Shown here: positions 8,495-16,756 of the stretch, one piece after another
Layout of the letters: each line of letters starts with the position of its first letter
Numbering within the stretch: position 1 is the stretch's first letter
Source: an uncultured Halomicronema sp.
GTDB lineage: Bacteria > Cyanobacteriota > Cyanobacteriia > Phormidesmidales > Phormidesmidaceae
NCBI GenBank assembly: GCA_937899725.1
Contig: CALCCA010000021.1
Location: 1 to 37,714, forward strand
Direction: 5' to 3'
DNA: 37,714 nucleotides
Notes under the pieces: model-generated
Told to the model about the DNA's origin: nothing
Seen by the model: only the letters and a program-made list of their open reading frames with translations
Databases searched by the model: none
Translations under genes and position numbers: made by a program

Positions 8495-9961
8495 TCAGTA
8501 AAATGCTGGCCGACACACCATCGACTCAGTTTTTCCAGCCGTCGTGCGGAGGTAGCCATCCCCAATGCGCCAGGGAATTAGTTGGGTGCCGCAGGCTCGC
8601 CGGGTCAGTTCTGCCTGAGTGGCTTTGAGCAAGCCTTCGTCATGTTCGGTGTAGTGGCCCAACTCAGCCCAACTGTGGGCGTAGGGGAGGCAAGCTTCGG
8701 CTGCCACCAGCTGACAAATTTCTGCCACCCCGGTTGGCCCCAAGGTCGATAGGTAAGCGCCCTCGGCTTTGCCAATGGTGGCGAAGATCTGGGGATTGCT
8801 GAGCATCGTGCCCAGAATATCGAGGCCCCAATCGGATAAGTTCGTTCCGATAGAATTAAACGACAGGGGCTGGAAGTTGCTCAACACCAAGTCAACGGCA
8901 CCAAAGGTTTGCCGAACTCCCCGGGCGACATCCTGCATGGCCCCCATGGGGTCAGTCCCCGCATCGATTAAAAACCAGGCAGTGTAGTCTGCCGTTTCGA
9001 CTAGATAAGTGTTGCCCCAGTTGCGCAGGTCGGGGTGTTTAGGGGTGTCGTACCGGGGCACTAAAGGCTGCTCACCGTAAAACGGCAGCACATGGACCTT
9101 CAGGTCGCCAATGGCAATCGGCTCGGCGTACCAATCCACCGCAATGACCTGTTCAAACCCCAGTTCCCGCAGACGAGCCGCCATGTCATCACAGGTAATT
9201 GAGGCTCTCGGTACCTTCGGCACAATGATGGGAATATCTGGCGCAAACTGCATGAGGGTGGGTAAATGCCAGTGGTCGTAATGGTTGTGGGAAATCAAGA
9301 TGCCATCGACGTAGCCCTCCAACATGGCCCGATTAATATCGTGTTTAAGCCCCGAGATGCTGTAATTGGAATGCAGTTGCGGGTCTACTAGTAAGCCCGT
9401 AGTTTGGCTGCGAAACAGTAGCGCCGCATGTTGTAGCCGAAAGACACCCGGCGCCTTGGGGAGGTCTACTCGTTGGGGCGGCTCATCTTCTCGCACGACC
9501 CAGGCTTTGATCAGATTGTCTAAAAACTCCACCATGCGATCGCTAGATTGCTCGCAAATCGCCTGATAAGACAAATCTCCTCGGCCGCAGAGGTGTAACA
9601 CCTGATGCACATCGGCCCAGATGGCTGGATCACGAATGACTTCGTTGCCACCATTGTTGAGAAACTGATTAATTGTGGGGTTTGTGTAGGAGAGGCCCAG
9701 CGCCGAATTTTGAGTCGGAAACAGATAAGGCTCTTTGAGAGAAAAGCTCTCTACTGGGTTGTGCGGATCAATATCAAACAGCACCCGAGCAATTTGGTCG
9801 TGGTTTTTAGCAGCTGCTAAGATGGCTTTTTCCAGATCGTCTAACTCAACGAATCGATTCAATATTTCTTGGATAAATGGCTGAATCGCCATGCTGTTGT
9901 AGTCGCACAGAGTAAATGCCCGCAGTTGGGAATTTTTGACAAAAGAAACGGTTTGAGGCAT
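8495..9961 (-). CDS. Metallo-beta-lactamase-fold hydrolase with a novel N-terminal extension
   Basis: The 488-aa protein has the HxHxDH metal motif at residues 225-230 (SHNHYDHWH), preceded by the usual entry strands (GLLVDPQLHSNY, VDGILISH). A later Asp333 in FLIDAGTD and His290 in LKVHVLPF are candidate further ligands. The MBL core therefore starts near residue 175. The first 170 residues, including DLEKAILAAAKNHDQIARVLF and LHLCGRGDLSYQAICEQSSD, are not recognised and may recognise the substrate. The ATG at 9959-9961 is preceded by a GAGAGA stretch, and the gene starts 35 bp after lanM. UlaG/NAPE-PLD-like relatives hydrolyse ester, amide or phosphodiester bonds. The substrate here is unknown; an action on the peptide or on a phosphorylated or activated intermediate is possible. 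Confidence 0.85.
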   Translation of the reverse strand: MPQTVSFVKNSQLRAFTLCDYNSMAIQPFIQEILNRFVELDDLEKAILAAAKNHDQIARVLFDIDPHNPVESFSLKEPYLFPTQNSALGLSYTNPTINQFLNNGGNEVIRDPAIWADVHQVLHLCGRGDLSYQAICEQSSDRMVEFLDNLIKAWVVREDEPPQRVDLPKAPGVFRLQHAALLFRSQTTGLLVDPQLHSNYSISGLKHDINRAMLEGYVDGILISHNHYDHWHLPTLMQFAPDIPIIVPKVPRASITCDDMAARLRELGFEQVIAVDWYAEPIAIGDLKVHVLPFYGEQPLVPRYDTPKHPDLRNWGNTYLVETADYTAWFLIDAGTDPMGAMQDVARGVRQTFGAVDLVLSNFQPLSFNSIGTNLSDWGLDILGTMLSNPQIFATIGKAEGAYLSTLGPTGVAEICQLVAAEACLPYAHSWAELGHYTEHDEGLLKATQAELTRRACGTQLIPWRIGDGYLRTTAGKTESMVCRPAFY

Positions 9962-9996
9962 GGAGCTATCTCTCAGGTGAAAACCACGAAATCTGG

Positions 9997-12900
9997 CTAG
10001 TGCAGACTCAAGACAGAAGGCAAACGATGGGGATAGGCCAACCGCAATAATTGGTAGCCAATACCGGCTCGACCATGGAAAAAGCCTGGATAAGGGATGT
10101 CGGCGGGAAAGTTTTGAAACAAGGTGAAAGTCCCAGTTTGTTGGGCGCGGTCTAGCACCTGTTCGGCCGCGTCATAAGCGCTTTGCAATAGTTCTGGCCG
10201 ACCCAACACTTGCGCGGCTTGCATCAATGTTTCGACTCGGCCCAAGGTGCCCCAAGCCAGGGAATCAGTTCCCCATACGAGCGCGTTTTGAGTCGTGTTG
10301 AGGGCCACATCAATTTGTTGACGAATCTCCGGGGTATCGACCACCGTTAGACTATTGATTCGTCCTAGAGCAATGCCTGGGGCGCCCTGGGCCCAGCTCG
10401 TTTGGCAGGTGATATCTGATGAACGTAAATCCAGCCAGTTTTGCTGCGCTTCTGAGAATTGGGTTTGTTCGTAAGCGATCGCCTCGACTGCGGCGGCGCG
10501 AAAGCGATCGTCCTGAGTGACAGCAAATAGCCGCAGTAGGGCATCGGCAATCCCTGCTGCGCCTTGGGAATAACCGGTTAGTCGCTTTCGCCGCCAGGTT
10601 TCCCAGGCCTTAGGGCCATCCTTAGGGCCGGTGCGATGAGCGAGTAAATGATCACCACAGGCGATCGCCGTCTTCAAGACTTGCCGCCGCTGTTCGCCTT
10701 CCAAATAAGGCAACAGGGTGAGCAGATGCACTAAGGTTCCTGCCGACCCGCCAACCAAATCAAACTGCTGATCTTTGGCGATGATTTCTGGGGTAATTAG
10801 GTTAGCAATACGATAAGCATCGTCAATCAGGGTATCGTCTTGCAGTAAATCACCCATCCGAGTGAGGGTATACATCCCCGATTGCAGTCTATCGGCCCTG
10901 CCTAATTCCGACCAATGCAGGGTCTTTCTGAGCAAATCTGCTTGAGGATGATTAAGCGATTGACGCATGCCGGCCACAGAGGCAAATGCCATGTCTCGCC
11001 AGGTCTGTTCACGAGTTAACCGGGCCAGAGCCGCAAAAAATAGACCCACGCCGCCACCGCCTGAATAAAGACCAACATCACTAACACCGGCAAAGAAGCT
11101 CTGGTTGTAGTGGGCATAACTAATGCCTACCCAAGCGACTGTCGAGTGATCTTGACTCCAAACCGCCGACTGGTAGAGATGTTCAGCCAAGGTATTGGCC
11201 GCAGCCAGTAACTTTTGAGAGCGTGTTGTTGTCTTCGTTGTGGCCGTTTTGGCAGCAGACGGTGTCAGCGATTGGCAGCCAGCCTGTTGCTGAGATGTGA
11301 CTTCAGAGTCAGCCAGAAGGCAGGGTTCTTTCTGATAACGGGAGTACAGCGAGAGTAGAATAATTTGTTTCTGAAATTCCAACTCCTCTTGATTTAAGGT
11401 TTGTAGCCTTTTCATTACCGCATCAAAGCTGCAATCGGGAAAAAAGTCCTGGATAATTACTTTCCCATTGCAATACAAATCACAACTGTCAGTAGTACCG
11501 GTAAAGGAGGGAATATCCAGCTGCTCTAAGCACTGCTTCTCAGCTTGAAATAATGGCCACTGTCGCGTTTTTTCAGCTTGAGCCAAAAAAGCTCGACTCA
11601 GTAAATCTAATTGAATGCTGCGGGCCACTCCTGCCTGCATTAGATTAGGGGTAAAAGACTTTGCTAACAACCGGGAATAAACCACGGTATTGCGAAACAA
11701 GACTCGACTTATTTGCCCCCTGAAATTTTTGAGGGGACTCTCAGGCGATAAGAGCTGATCACGATGATTGCTCAGGGTTTGATACATGCTGACAAAACCC
11801 TGAGCAATCGCTTCGACATAGCGGTCAGGATAAACTTGCGTTGTGCCTAACAACGGTAGATTTTTTCTCAGATGATGGCTAGTTTCTGACGGTTCGGTCT
11901 GAATCGTCATACCGTCGGTGTTGATATTTCGCCAAACTATTGTGACAGAATCCAATTCCTCACCCGTGCCAAGGCCACTAATATCAATCAGTAAGTGATT
12001 GCCGTTTAAACTTAAAGACTGCCCCGGCAATAAAGATGTGCGTAAGACCGAAGTGCTTACTTTCAGGCCCAACTCGACATAGATATTTGATTGATCAGCC
12101 GCTTGGTTAACCACTGAAGGCACTAGCAGAGTTTCCAGGTCAACCAACATGGGGAACTCCCCACAAGCTAGGATATTTTCGGCGTGGAAATCATTACCTT
12201 CAAGAATATCTACCAGGCATAACAACATACCCTGTCGCTGATAGAATCGTTGCACACCTGCTTCGGATTCACAGGGCTGGTAATCGACAAATTCGACCCA
12301 GCCATAGTCAGTGTGATCTAAAGTGTCTGGATACCTGAGTGGTAGCAAATTTGAGTGCTGATTGCACCATTCTAGTAACCGATTAAAAGTTACTGCCAAT
12401 CCCAATGGCTTGGGCTTATACACTACTTTTAAGCCATTATCAAAAGTGATGCTAGCAACCATACGCCTGCCTTCATGCGGATCAGACAAAGCAGGCTGAA
12501 TGGCTGTTACCTGTTGTAAAGGTTGGCCCGAGGCAAACTGCCGCTCAATTAAAGACCAGTCATGTTTTAATCGGTCTAAAAACTCACCAGTAGCTTGTAC
12601 CCATAGATCTACTAGAGTGGCGATCAATCGACCTAAAACACTGTATTCAGCAAATAGAGATGACATGCCATCGGTTAGATGTTTCTCTATAAATGCTCGA
12701 TAAAGGTCAGTCCCTGGCTCCTGTTGCACTGAAGTCAAAAAGAATAAGTGCAAAGTCCCCTTGGTTGCGCGCAACTCCTCAAAGAGCACCATTAATGTGG
12801 GGGTGGCGATCTGGGCAACAGCATCTAGCAAGGCGAGATAAACCGTTTCCCAAGATTCTGGAGACAGCAACGATTCATATTCGGCAAACTGAGTTTTGAG

Positions 12901-13353
12901 CTGTTGCTGGGCAACTGCAATTATCGGTAGACACAAATCTTGAAACGCAACTGGCTCAGGGGGCTGGGGCAGATGAGGGTAGTCCTCGACTCGAAACCCT
13001 TGGGCCACTTGCATAATCTGGTCTAAGGTCGTTGTCCAAGCTGGGAGATGAGTCGGTTTGATCTGGTCTCCCTGCAATAGGATGCGTGGCACCATGTCTG
13101 GGGCAATGTGGTCCCAGTCGAGCCGTCGCTCAAACTTAAGCTGGTCATCGTTGAATATCTGTCCGCACCAAAAGCTGAGTCGTCGTTCAAACTCTGCCTG
13201 CTGCTCCGGCGGTAGAGATACTGTCGACGCTTCAGTCTCCGGCGGCTGCTCGGGATTTTGAATAATCGGAAGAATTTCGGTCAAATAGTGAGCTCTGGCC
13301 GCAGCAGACAGAAGATACTGATCAACCACTTCAGCTGAGGCGCGGGCTAGCAT
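9997..13353 (-). CDS. lanM: LanM-type class II lanthipeptide synthetase with zinc-less cyclase domain
   Basis: Bifunctional LanM proteins phosphorylate and eliminate Ser/Thr to Dha/Dhb, then cyclise with Cys. Residue numbers here count from the TTG at 13389. The preferred start is the ATG at 13351-13353 (minus 12 residues), with AAGG nine bases upstream and a small gene ending four bases before it. The DUF4135 dehydratase half is intact: YKPKP with Lys325, DFHAEN (Asp400, His402, Asn405) and DLET (417-420). The LanC-like half is recognisable (GYSQGAAGIADAL, SWAQGAPGIALGRI, the terminal HGRAGIGYQLLRLAYP), but the zinc-ligand motifs SWCxG and LCHG read SWAQG and LAWG. All three ligands are thus replaced (Ala1000, Ala1045, Trp1046). 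I infer dehydration without ring formation, fitting the Cys-free cores. First large gene of the five-gene leftward operon. Confidence 0.95.
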   Translation of the reverse strand: MLARASAEVVDQYLLSAAARAHYLTEILPIIQNPEQPPETEASTVSLPPEQQAEFERRLSFWCGQIFNDDQLKFERRLDWDHIAPDMVPRILLQGDQIKPTHLPAWTTTLDQIMQVAQGFRVEDYPHLPQPPEPVAFQDLCLPIIAVAQQQLKTQFAEYESLLSPESWETVYLALLDAVAQIATPTLMVLFEELRATKGTLHLFFLTSVQQEPGTDLYRAFIEKHLTDGMSSLFAEYSVLGRLIATLVDLWVQATGEFLDRLKHDWSLIERQFASGQPLQQVTAIQPALSDPHEGRRMVASITFDNGLKVVYKPKPLGLAVTFNRLLEWCNQHSNLLPLRYPDTLDHTDYGWVEFVDYQPCESEAGVQRFYQRQGMLLCLVDILEGNDFHAENILACGEFPMLVDLETLLVPSVVNQAADQSNIYVELGLKVSTSVLRTSLLPGQSLSLNGNHLLIDISGLGTGEELDSVTIVWRNINTDGMTIQTEPSETSHHLRKNLPLLGTTQVYPDRYVEAIAQGFVSMYQTLSNHRDQLLSPESPLKNFRGQISRVLFRNTVVYSRLLAKSFTPNLMQAGVARSIQLDLLSRAFLAQAEKTRQWPLFQAEKQCLEQLDIPSFTGTTDSCDLYCNGKVIIQDFFPDCSFDAVMKRLQTLNQEELEFQKQIILLSLYSRYQKEPCLLADSEVTSQQQAGCQSLTPSAAKTATTKTTTRSQKLLAAANTLAEHLYQSAVWSQDHSTVAWVGISYAHYNQSFFAGVSDVGLYSGGGGVGLFFAALARLTREQTWRDMAFASVAGMRQSLNHPQADLLRKTLHWSELGRADRLQSGMYTLTRMGDLLQDDTLIDDAYRIANLITPEIIAKDQQFDLVGGSAGTLVHLLTLLPYLEGEQRRQVLKTAIACGDHLLAHRTGPKDGPKAWETWRRKRLTGYSQGAAGIADALLRLFAVTQDDRFRAAAVEAIAYEQTQFSEAQQNWLDLRSSDITCQTSWAQGAPGIALGRINSLTVVDTPEIRQQIDVALNTTQNALVWGTDSLAWGTLGRVETLMQAAQVLGRPELLQSAYDAAEQVLDRAQQTGTFTLFQNFPADIPYPGFFHGRAGIGYQLLRLAYPHRLPSVLSLH

Positions 13354-13357
13354 TTGG

Positions 13358-13585
13358 TTATGCCTTAGGGTCTTCAAAGAACTTGCCAATGGGGTAGTCG
13401 TCAGAGAACAGGACTGCGAATGCCGAGTCGAGGAAGCCTAGTAGACTGCAGCGTGATTTCACCAACCATTGCCGATGGTTAGGGCCGTGAGGGCAAGGGG
13501 GCCAGAGAACTGGAATAGTCGTCTTACTGCTGCCGTGGAGTGCTAGTGACATAAAGTCAGCTACCAAGCTGATACTTTGCTGCAT
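13358..13585 (-). CDS. Candidate 75-aa protein translated just ahead of lanM
   Basis: I do not recognise this small protein. The ATG at 13583-13585 has AAGGGGTG about 10 bases upstream, and the stop lies four bases before the preferred lanM ATG. The lanM ribosome binding site (AAGG) falls inside its last codons (DPKA-stop), an arrangement typical of translational coupling. Visible features are a short hydrophobic N-terminus (SLVADFMSLAL), two cysteines in LWPPCPHGPNH and SRCSLLGFLDSAFAVLF, and an acidic-aromatic end SDDYPIGKFFEDPKA. It lies 105 bp downstream of operator A, so it would head the leftward operon. It has no double-Gly or Nif11 leader, so it is more likely an accessory or coupling protein than a precursor. 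The alternative is a non-coding leader. Confidence 0.5.
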   Translation of the reverse strand: MQQSISLVADFMSLALHGSSKTTIPVLWPPCPHGPNHRQWLVKSRCSLLGFLDSAFAVLFSDDYPIGKFFEDPKA

Positions 13586-13690
13586 CAAAAGTTGTCACCC
13601 CTTGAATTGCAACTTTTTGCTGAAAGCATGGTTGCAGATGAACTTTTCAAAACTGCTAACTCAAGCTATCACAGCTTAAAAACACACCAT

Positions 13691-13728
13691 TTGGATGAGC
13701 GTCTCAAGTTACTTAGACGAACGTCTCA
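13691..13728. promoter_or_regulatory. Operator A: 38-bp paired direct-repeat site (AraC-type)
   Basis: Two half-sites, GAGCGTCTCAAGTT (13697-13710) and GAACGTCTCAACTT (13719-13732), repeat with a 22-bp period. The 38-bp block matches the reverse complement of site B (17553-17590) at 32 of 38 positions. By site B's geometry the controlled promoter points left, into the 75-aa/lanM operon; the -10-like sequence at the matching distance (around 13664-13670) is weak. A perfect TATAAT at 13767-13772 also lies to the right, so divergent control is possible. Two helical turns between direct half-sites is usual for AraC-family activators. Confidence 0.7.
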
Positions 13729-13766
13729 ACTTCAATCAAGAAGCCCATCTTAGCCGTTTTGACCGG

Positions 13767-13772
13767 TATAAT
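13767..13772 (+). promoter_or_regulatory. Candidate -10 box of the MDR/precursor 1 transcript
   Basis: A perfect TATAAT lies 38 bp right of operator A. The -35 position 17 bp upstream (13744-13749) reads CCCATC, far from TTGACA, as is common for activator-dependent promoters. If used, transcription starts near 13779, which places the upstream ATG at 13695 outside the message and favours the later start for the oxidoreductase. Confidence 0.45.
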
Positions 13773-13850
13773 CCAAGTCAGGAAAAGTTGTTTTTTAGAG
13801 AAGAAGCAACTGAGGTTTTTTTGTTTTTTAGTTCTTTTGGTGTCTTAACT

Positions 13851-14978
13851 ATGCGTTATGTTGCGGTTTGTGGCAGCCCTCTGCTGAAGTTCAACAATCA
13901 TCAAAATGTAGTCAGATCTTTAGAAATTGAGGGCATTAACTTTACCTGCGGTTTACTGCATAGTGAGGATATGCAATTCGATTCTGAATCTCCTGAAAAT
14001 CATGAAAAAGTTCTGGTCAAAATTCGAGCCTTTTCATCGAATTATCGGGACAAGAGTATTATCTTGAGAGCCGCTACCAATCTGCCCGATCAAAACTTTT
14101 ATGCCTTCGGGTCTGACTTTGTCGCTGAAGTGCTAACTGTCGGAAGCAAAGTTGATGGACTGCAACCGGGAGACCGGGTGATCAACAATAACCAGTACCC
14201 CGATTCAGGAGTAGCAGGATTACTCCCTGGTGTACCCACTAACCATAGTTCTAAAGAACTGCAAGTTTTTCACCAGGCCAAGCTGCTAAAAATTCCCGAT
14301 AGTATTTCCGATGAAATGGCGGCAGGGTTTAGTATTGGGGCCCAAACCGCTTATAGTATGCTGCGCAAGCTTGACGTTCGACCAGGTGAAAATATTCTCG
14401 TCACAGCGGCAAAATCAAACACGTCCCTATTTGTGATCAATGCTCTGAAACATCGCGGGGTTAACGTCTACGCAACCTCAACCTCTCGTAAATTTGAAGA
14501 TAAGCTCTTGGCAATGGGGGTCAAACAACTGATTCAAGTTGACCCTAATCAAGAAGATTGGTCACACATACCTGAGCTGATGCAGATCTATCGTGAAACC
14601 GGCGGTATTCACTGCATCGTTGATCCCTTCTTTGATTTACATATTGGTAAATTGTTACCGATTTTACGCCGAGGGGAGGGAGGACGTTACGTCACCTGCG
14701 GTCTTTACGATCAGTACTCAACTTATACCGGACACGACTTTAAATATCACGGCATGGCCCTAAAAGACGTGATGCTGTTTGCCATGATGAATAATGTGCA
14801 ACTTATTGGTAACTGTGTGGGCAAAACAGCAGATTTACAGCAGGCAGTCAATGACTGCGATCGCGGCAAATTTACGGTGGCTGTAGACTCGATTTTTTCA
14901 GGAAATCAAATCGAAGAGTTTGTAGACCGTACTTATAAAAGCCGCGATCGCTTCGGAAAAGTGATTTTCAAATATTGA
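13851..14978 (+). CDS. MDR-family (zinc-less, quinone-oxidoreductase-like) reductase; LanJ-like candidate
   Basis: A 375-aa medium-chain dehydrogenase/reductase. KVLVKIRAFSSNYRD (about residues 53-67) and FGSDFVAEVLTVGSKVDGLQPGDRV (86-110) are typical of the GroES-like domain. The catalytic-zinc Cys is absent, as in quinone-oxidoreductase-like members. The nucleotide-binding turn reads VTAAKSNTS in place of the usual glycine-rich GxxGGVG, so the cofactor site is unusual. LtnJ-type enzymes of this superfamily reduce dehydroalanine in dehydrated peptides to D-Ala; its place 74 bp before a Nif11-leader precursor suggests such a role, by inference. An ATG at 13695 would add 52 residues but lies inside operator A and lacks a ribosome binding site; a TTG at 13821 with GAGG five bases upstream is another option. 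Confidence 0.8.
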   Translation: MRYVAVCGSPLLKFNNHQNVVRSLEIEGINFTCGLLHSEDMQFDSESPENHEKVLVKIRAFSSNYRDKSIILRAATNLPDQNFYAFGSDFVAEVLTVGSKVDGLQPGDRVINNNQYPDSGVAGLLPGVPTNHSSKELQVFHQAKLLKIPDSISDEMAAGFSIGAQTAYSMLRKLDVRPGENILVTAAKSNTSLFVINALKHRGVNVYATSTSRKFEDKLLAMGVKQLIQVDPNQEDWSHIPELMQIYRETGGIHCIVDPFFDLHIGKLLPILRRGEGGRYVTCGLYDQYSTYTGHDFKYHGMALKDVMLFAMMNNVQLIGNCVGKTADLQQAVNDCDRGKFTVAVDSIFSGNQIEEFVDRTYKSRDRFGKVIFKY

Positions 14979-15052
14979 CTAGAGAACGGCTATCGATCTC
15001 ATAAACAAGATGTTTGTGGAGATGGATTTTAAATCATCAGAGGTGCATTGAG

Positions 15053-15343
15053 ATGTCAACTGCAGCAGTGCAAGAATTCTTGAGAAAAGTTGCTGAAGAC
15101 GAGTCACTTCAGGGCGAGCTGGCTCAGGCTTTAGAAGCTGAAAACGATCGCCAGGCAGTGACTGAACTGGCTAATTCTAAAGGCTATGAGTTTACCCCCG
15201 AAGAACTTTGGGCCGAAATTCAACGGCGGCAGACCGAGTTTGAAAAATTCAAACGGGCTGGTGAGCTGAGCGATGAAGAGCTCGAGGAAACCGCTGCTGG
15301 GGCGATTCCCGCGGCAATCGCTCAAGTCGCTTTATCGTGGTAA
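15053..15343 (+). CDS. Nif11-like leader RiPP precursor 1, Cys-free short core
   Basis: A 96-aa precursor with a TIGR03798-type Nif11-like leader: AVQEFLRKVAEDESLQ, GYEFTPEELWAEI and the terminal GELSDEELEETAAG. The ATG has GAGGTG upstream. Aligned to precursor 2 the leader ends at Ala-Gly, so the core would be AIPAAIAQVALSW. Strict double-Gly logic would cut one residue later, after Gly-Ala, leaving 12 residues. The core has one Ser, no Thr and no Cys, so at most one dehydration and no lanthionine is possible. It ends in Trp, as does precursor 2. It is probably cotranscribed with the MDR gene and would be dehydrated by LanM, then cleaved and exported by the C39 ABC transporter. Leader family is firm; the processing is inferred. 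Confidence 0.92.
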   Translation: MSTAAVQEFLRKVAEDESLQGELAQALEAENDRQAVTELANSKGYEFTPEELWAEIQRRQTEFEKFKRAGELSDEELEETAAGAIPAAIAQVALSW

Positions 15344-15640
15344 CGGTAGGTACCAAGCTTGCCCCCAGCCGCCATAATTCTGTGTGTTGTCTTAGCGATC
15401 GTCACCAAGATTGGCACAAGCATCCTAAAAATGCTGGATTCTTAGACTGCTACGAGCCATTCGGCTTAGCGTCGGAGGCAGCAAACAAAATGGTCACCAT
15501 AAATTGATCCATTGCCAACGAGATAGAAACCGCAGTTGAGTTTGGAAAACTCAGATGACCTCAATCTCTATGCAGCGATTTTCTTGACGCCACCTTCGAT
15601 TTTTTGATTTCAACTTTCGCCATATTGTCTATCGCCCAGT

Positions 15641-16693
15641 TCAGGGTAGCCAACTTCTAAAGGTTTTGATTTGTACCCAGTCAGAGCTATCAAGGTCAAT
15701 ACTTGCTGGAATAGTTAGGATCTCCCCCAGTTTGCTGTGAAAGATTTCAGACGGTGTCATTCCGAAAGTTCGCTTAAATAACCGAGAAAAATAAGCCGGG
15801 TCAGTAAACCCCGAAGCCAGAGCAATGCTATAAATCGGCATTCTCGAATTTTCGGGTTGAGCTCTTGAGAGTTTATTAAATGCCTGCTTCAGTCGTTGAT
15901 TGCGAATATAAGTCTCGACTCCAGACTCTGCCTTAAAGCAGCGATATACCGTTGCTCGCGAACAGTTAAACGCTTTACAAATTTGCTGAGTACTTAATTC
16001 GGGCTGATGTAAGTTGCTTTGAATAAATTCTTTCATAGCCTGTAGGGTCGATGTTTGCACACAGTGTTGCTCTTCAGCTGTCCGCTGTTGCTTTGGGATC
16101 ATCAGACCATTGATTAACCCCACCAGTGCTTGGGACAACCCCTTAGCATTTCTCTGTGAAGTTTCTGGAATGATTTTCCACAGTTCTTTCATGGTTGACG
16201 CCAGCAACCGACCCTGGGGCGATCGCGTATGCCAAGACTGAGCTGAAAAATGCTCAATGCAGTCAGAACAAACGAACTCTCTGGGAATGACGAAAGAAAT
16301 TAAGCTAGCATCTTCAACCGTCGTAAAGAGAGTTTTACGGTAATCGAACAGGTTTACCTGATAGGGCGACATGGCGATGAAATCATCCCCCAGTCGCCCC
16401 AGGCCATTGCCAGTTATGTATAACTCCAAGACCAAGTGATCAGTCGCTCCCAGCCGGGCATGTTGGAAAGTGCGATTAAAGGTTTGGGCTTTAAACTCTG
16501 TGGAGATAAAAACAATTCCCTCTAGCAAATAGGCTTTAAGGAAGGCTGAGAATTCATTAGGACTTCGTACTTGAGTATCGAATAGAATTTTGGTGACTTC
16601 AGTCCAGGTTGCCAAACATTCATCAGTAGCCATGTCTTGCGAACAAGGCTGAACGCTAGGAACCAGGTTGGGAGAAAGTGTAGGAGACTGCAT
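15641..16693 (-). CDS. AraC-family transcriptional regulator
   Basis: The 350-aa protein has a C-terminal AraC/XylS DNA-binding domain: first helix-turn-helix LSTQQICKAFNCSRATVYRCF (about 233-253) and second SIALASGFTDPAYFSRLFKR (about 289-308), followed by the family-typical FGMTPSEIF. The N-terminal 200 residues form a sensing/dimerisation region (LVLELYITGNGLGRLG, MSPYQVNLFDYRK) like the AraC-binding-like domain, ligand unknown. It lies in the centre of the peptide cluster, convergent to precursor 1. It is the best candidate for binding the three direct-repeat sites A, B and C, whose 22-bp period suits two AraC-type DNA-binding domains on one face of DNA. None of these sites lies before its own gene. 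The ATG has only a weak GAAG upstream. Confidence 0.92.
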   Translation of the reverse strand: MQSPTLSPNLVPSVQPCSQDMATDECLATWTEVTKILFDTQVRSPNEFSAFLKAYLLEGIVFISTEFKAQTFNRTFQHARLGATDHLVLELYITGNGLGRLGDDFIAMSPYQVNLFDYRKTLFTTVEDASLISFVIPREFVCSDCIEHFSAQSWHTRSPQGRLLASTMKELWKIIPETSQRNAKGLSQALVGLINGLMIPKQQRTAEEQHCVQTSTLQAMKEFIQSNLHQPELSTQQICKAFNCSRATVYRCFKAESGVETYIRNQRLKQAFNKLSRAQPENSRMPIYSIALASGFTDPAYFSRLFKRTFGMTPSEIFHSKLGEILTIPASIDLDSSDWVQIKTFRSWLP

Positions 16694-16756
16694 TAGTAGA
16701 CTTCAAAAATTAAATAGACAGCAACTAAAGCTCATTACAGTTGTGTCGTGACGAAT

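Noticed and set aside
13566-13735. The 22-bp repeats considered as a CRISPR fragment or tandem satellite
   Set aside because: Only two half-sites per place, found in both orientations at three promoters with fixed -10 spacing; operator function fits better.
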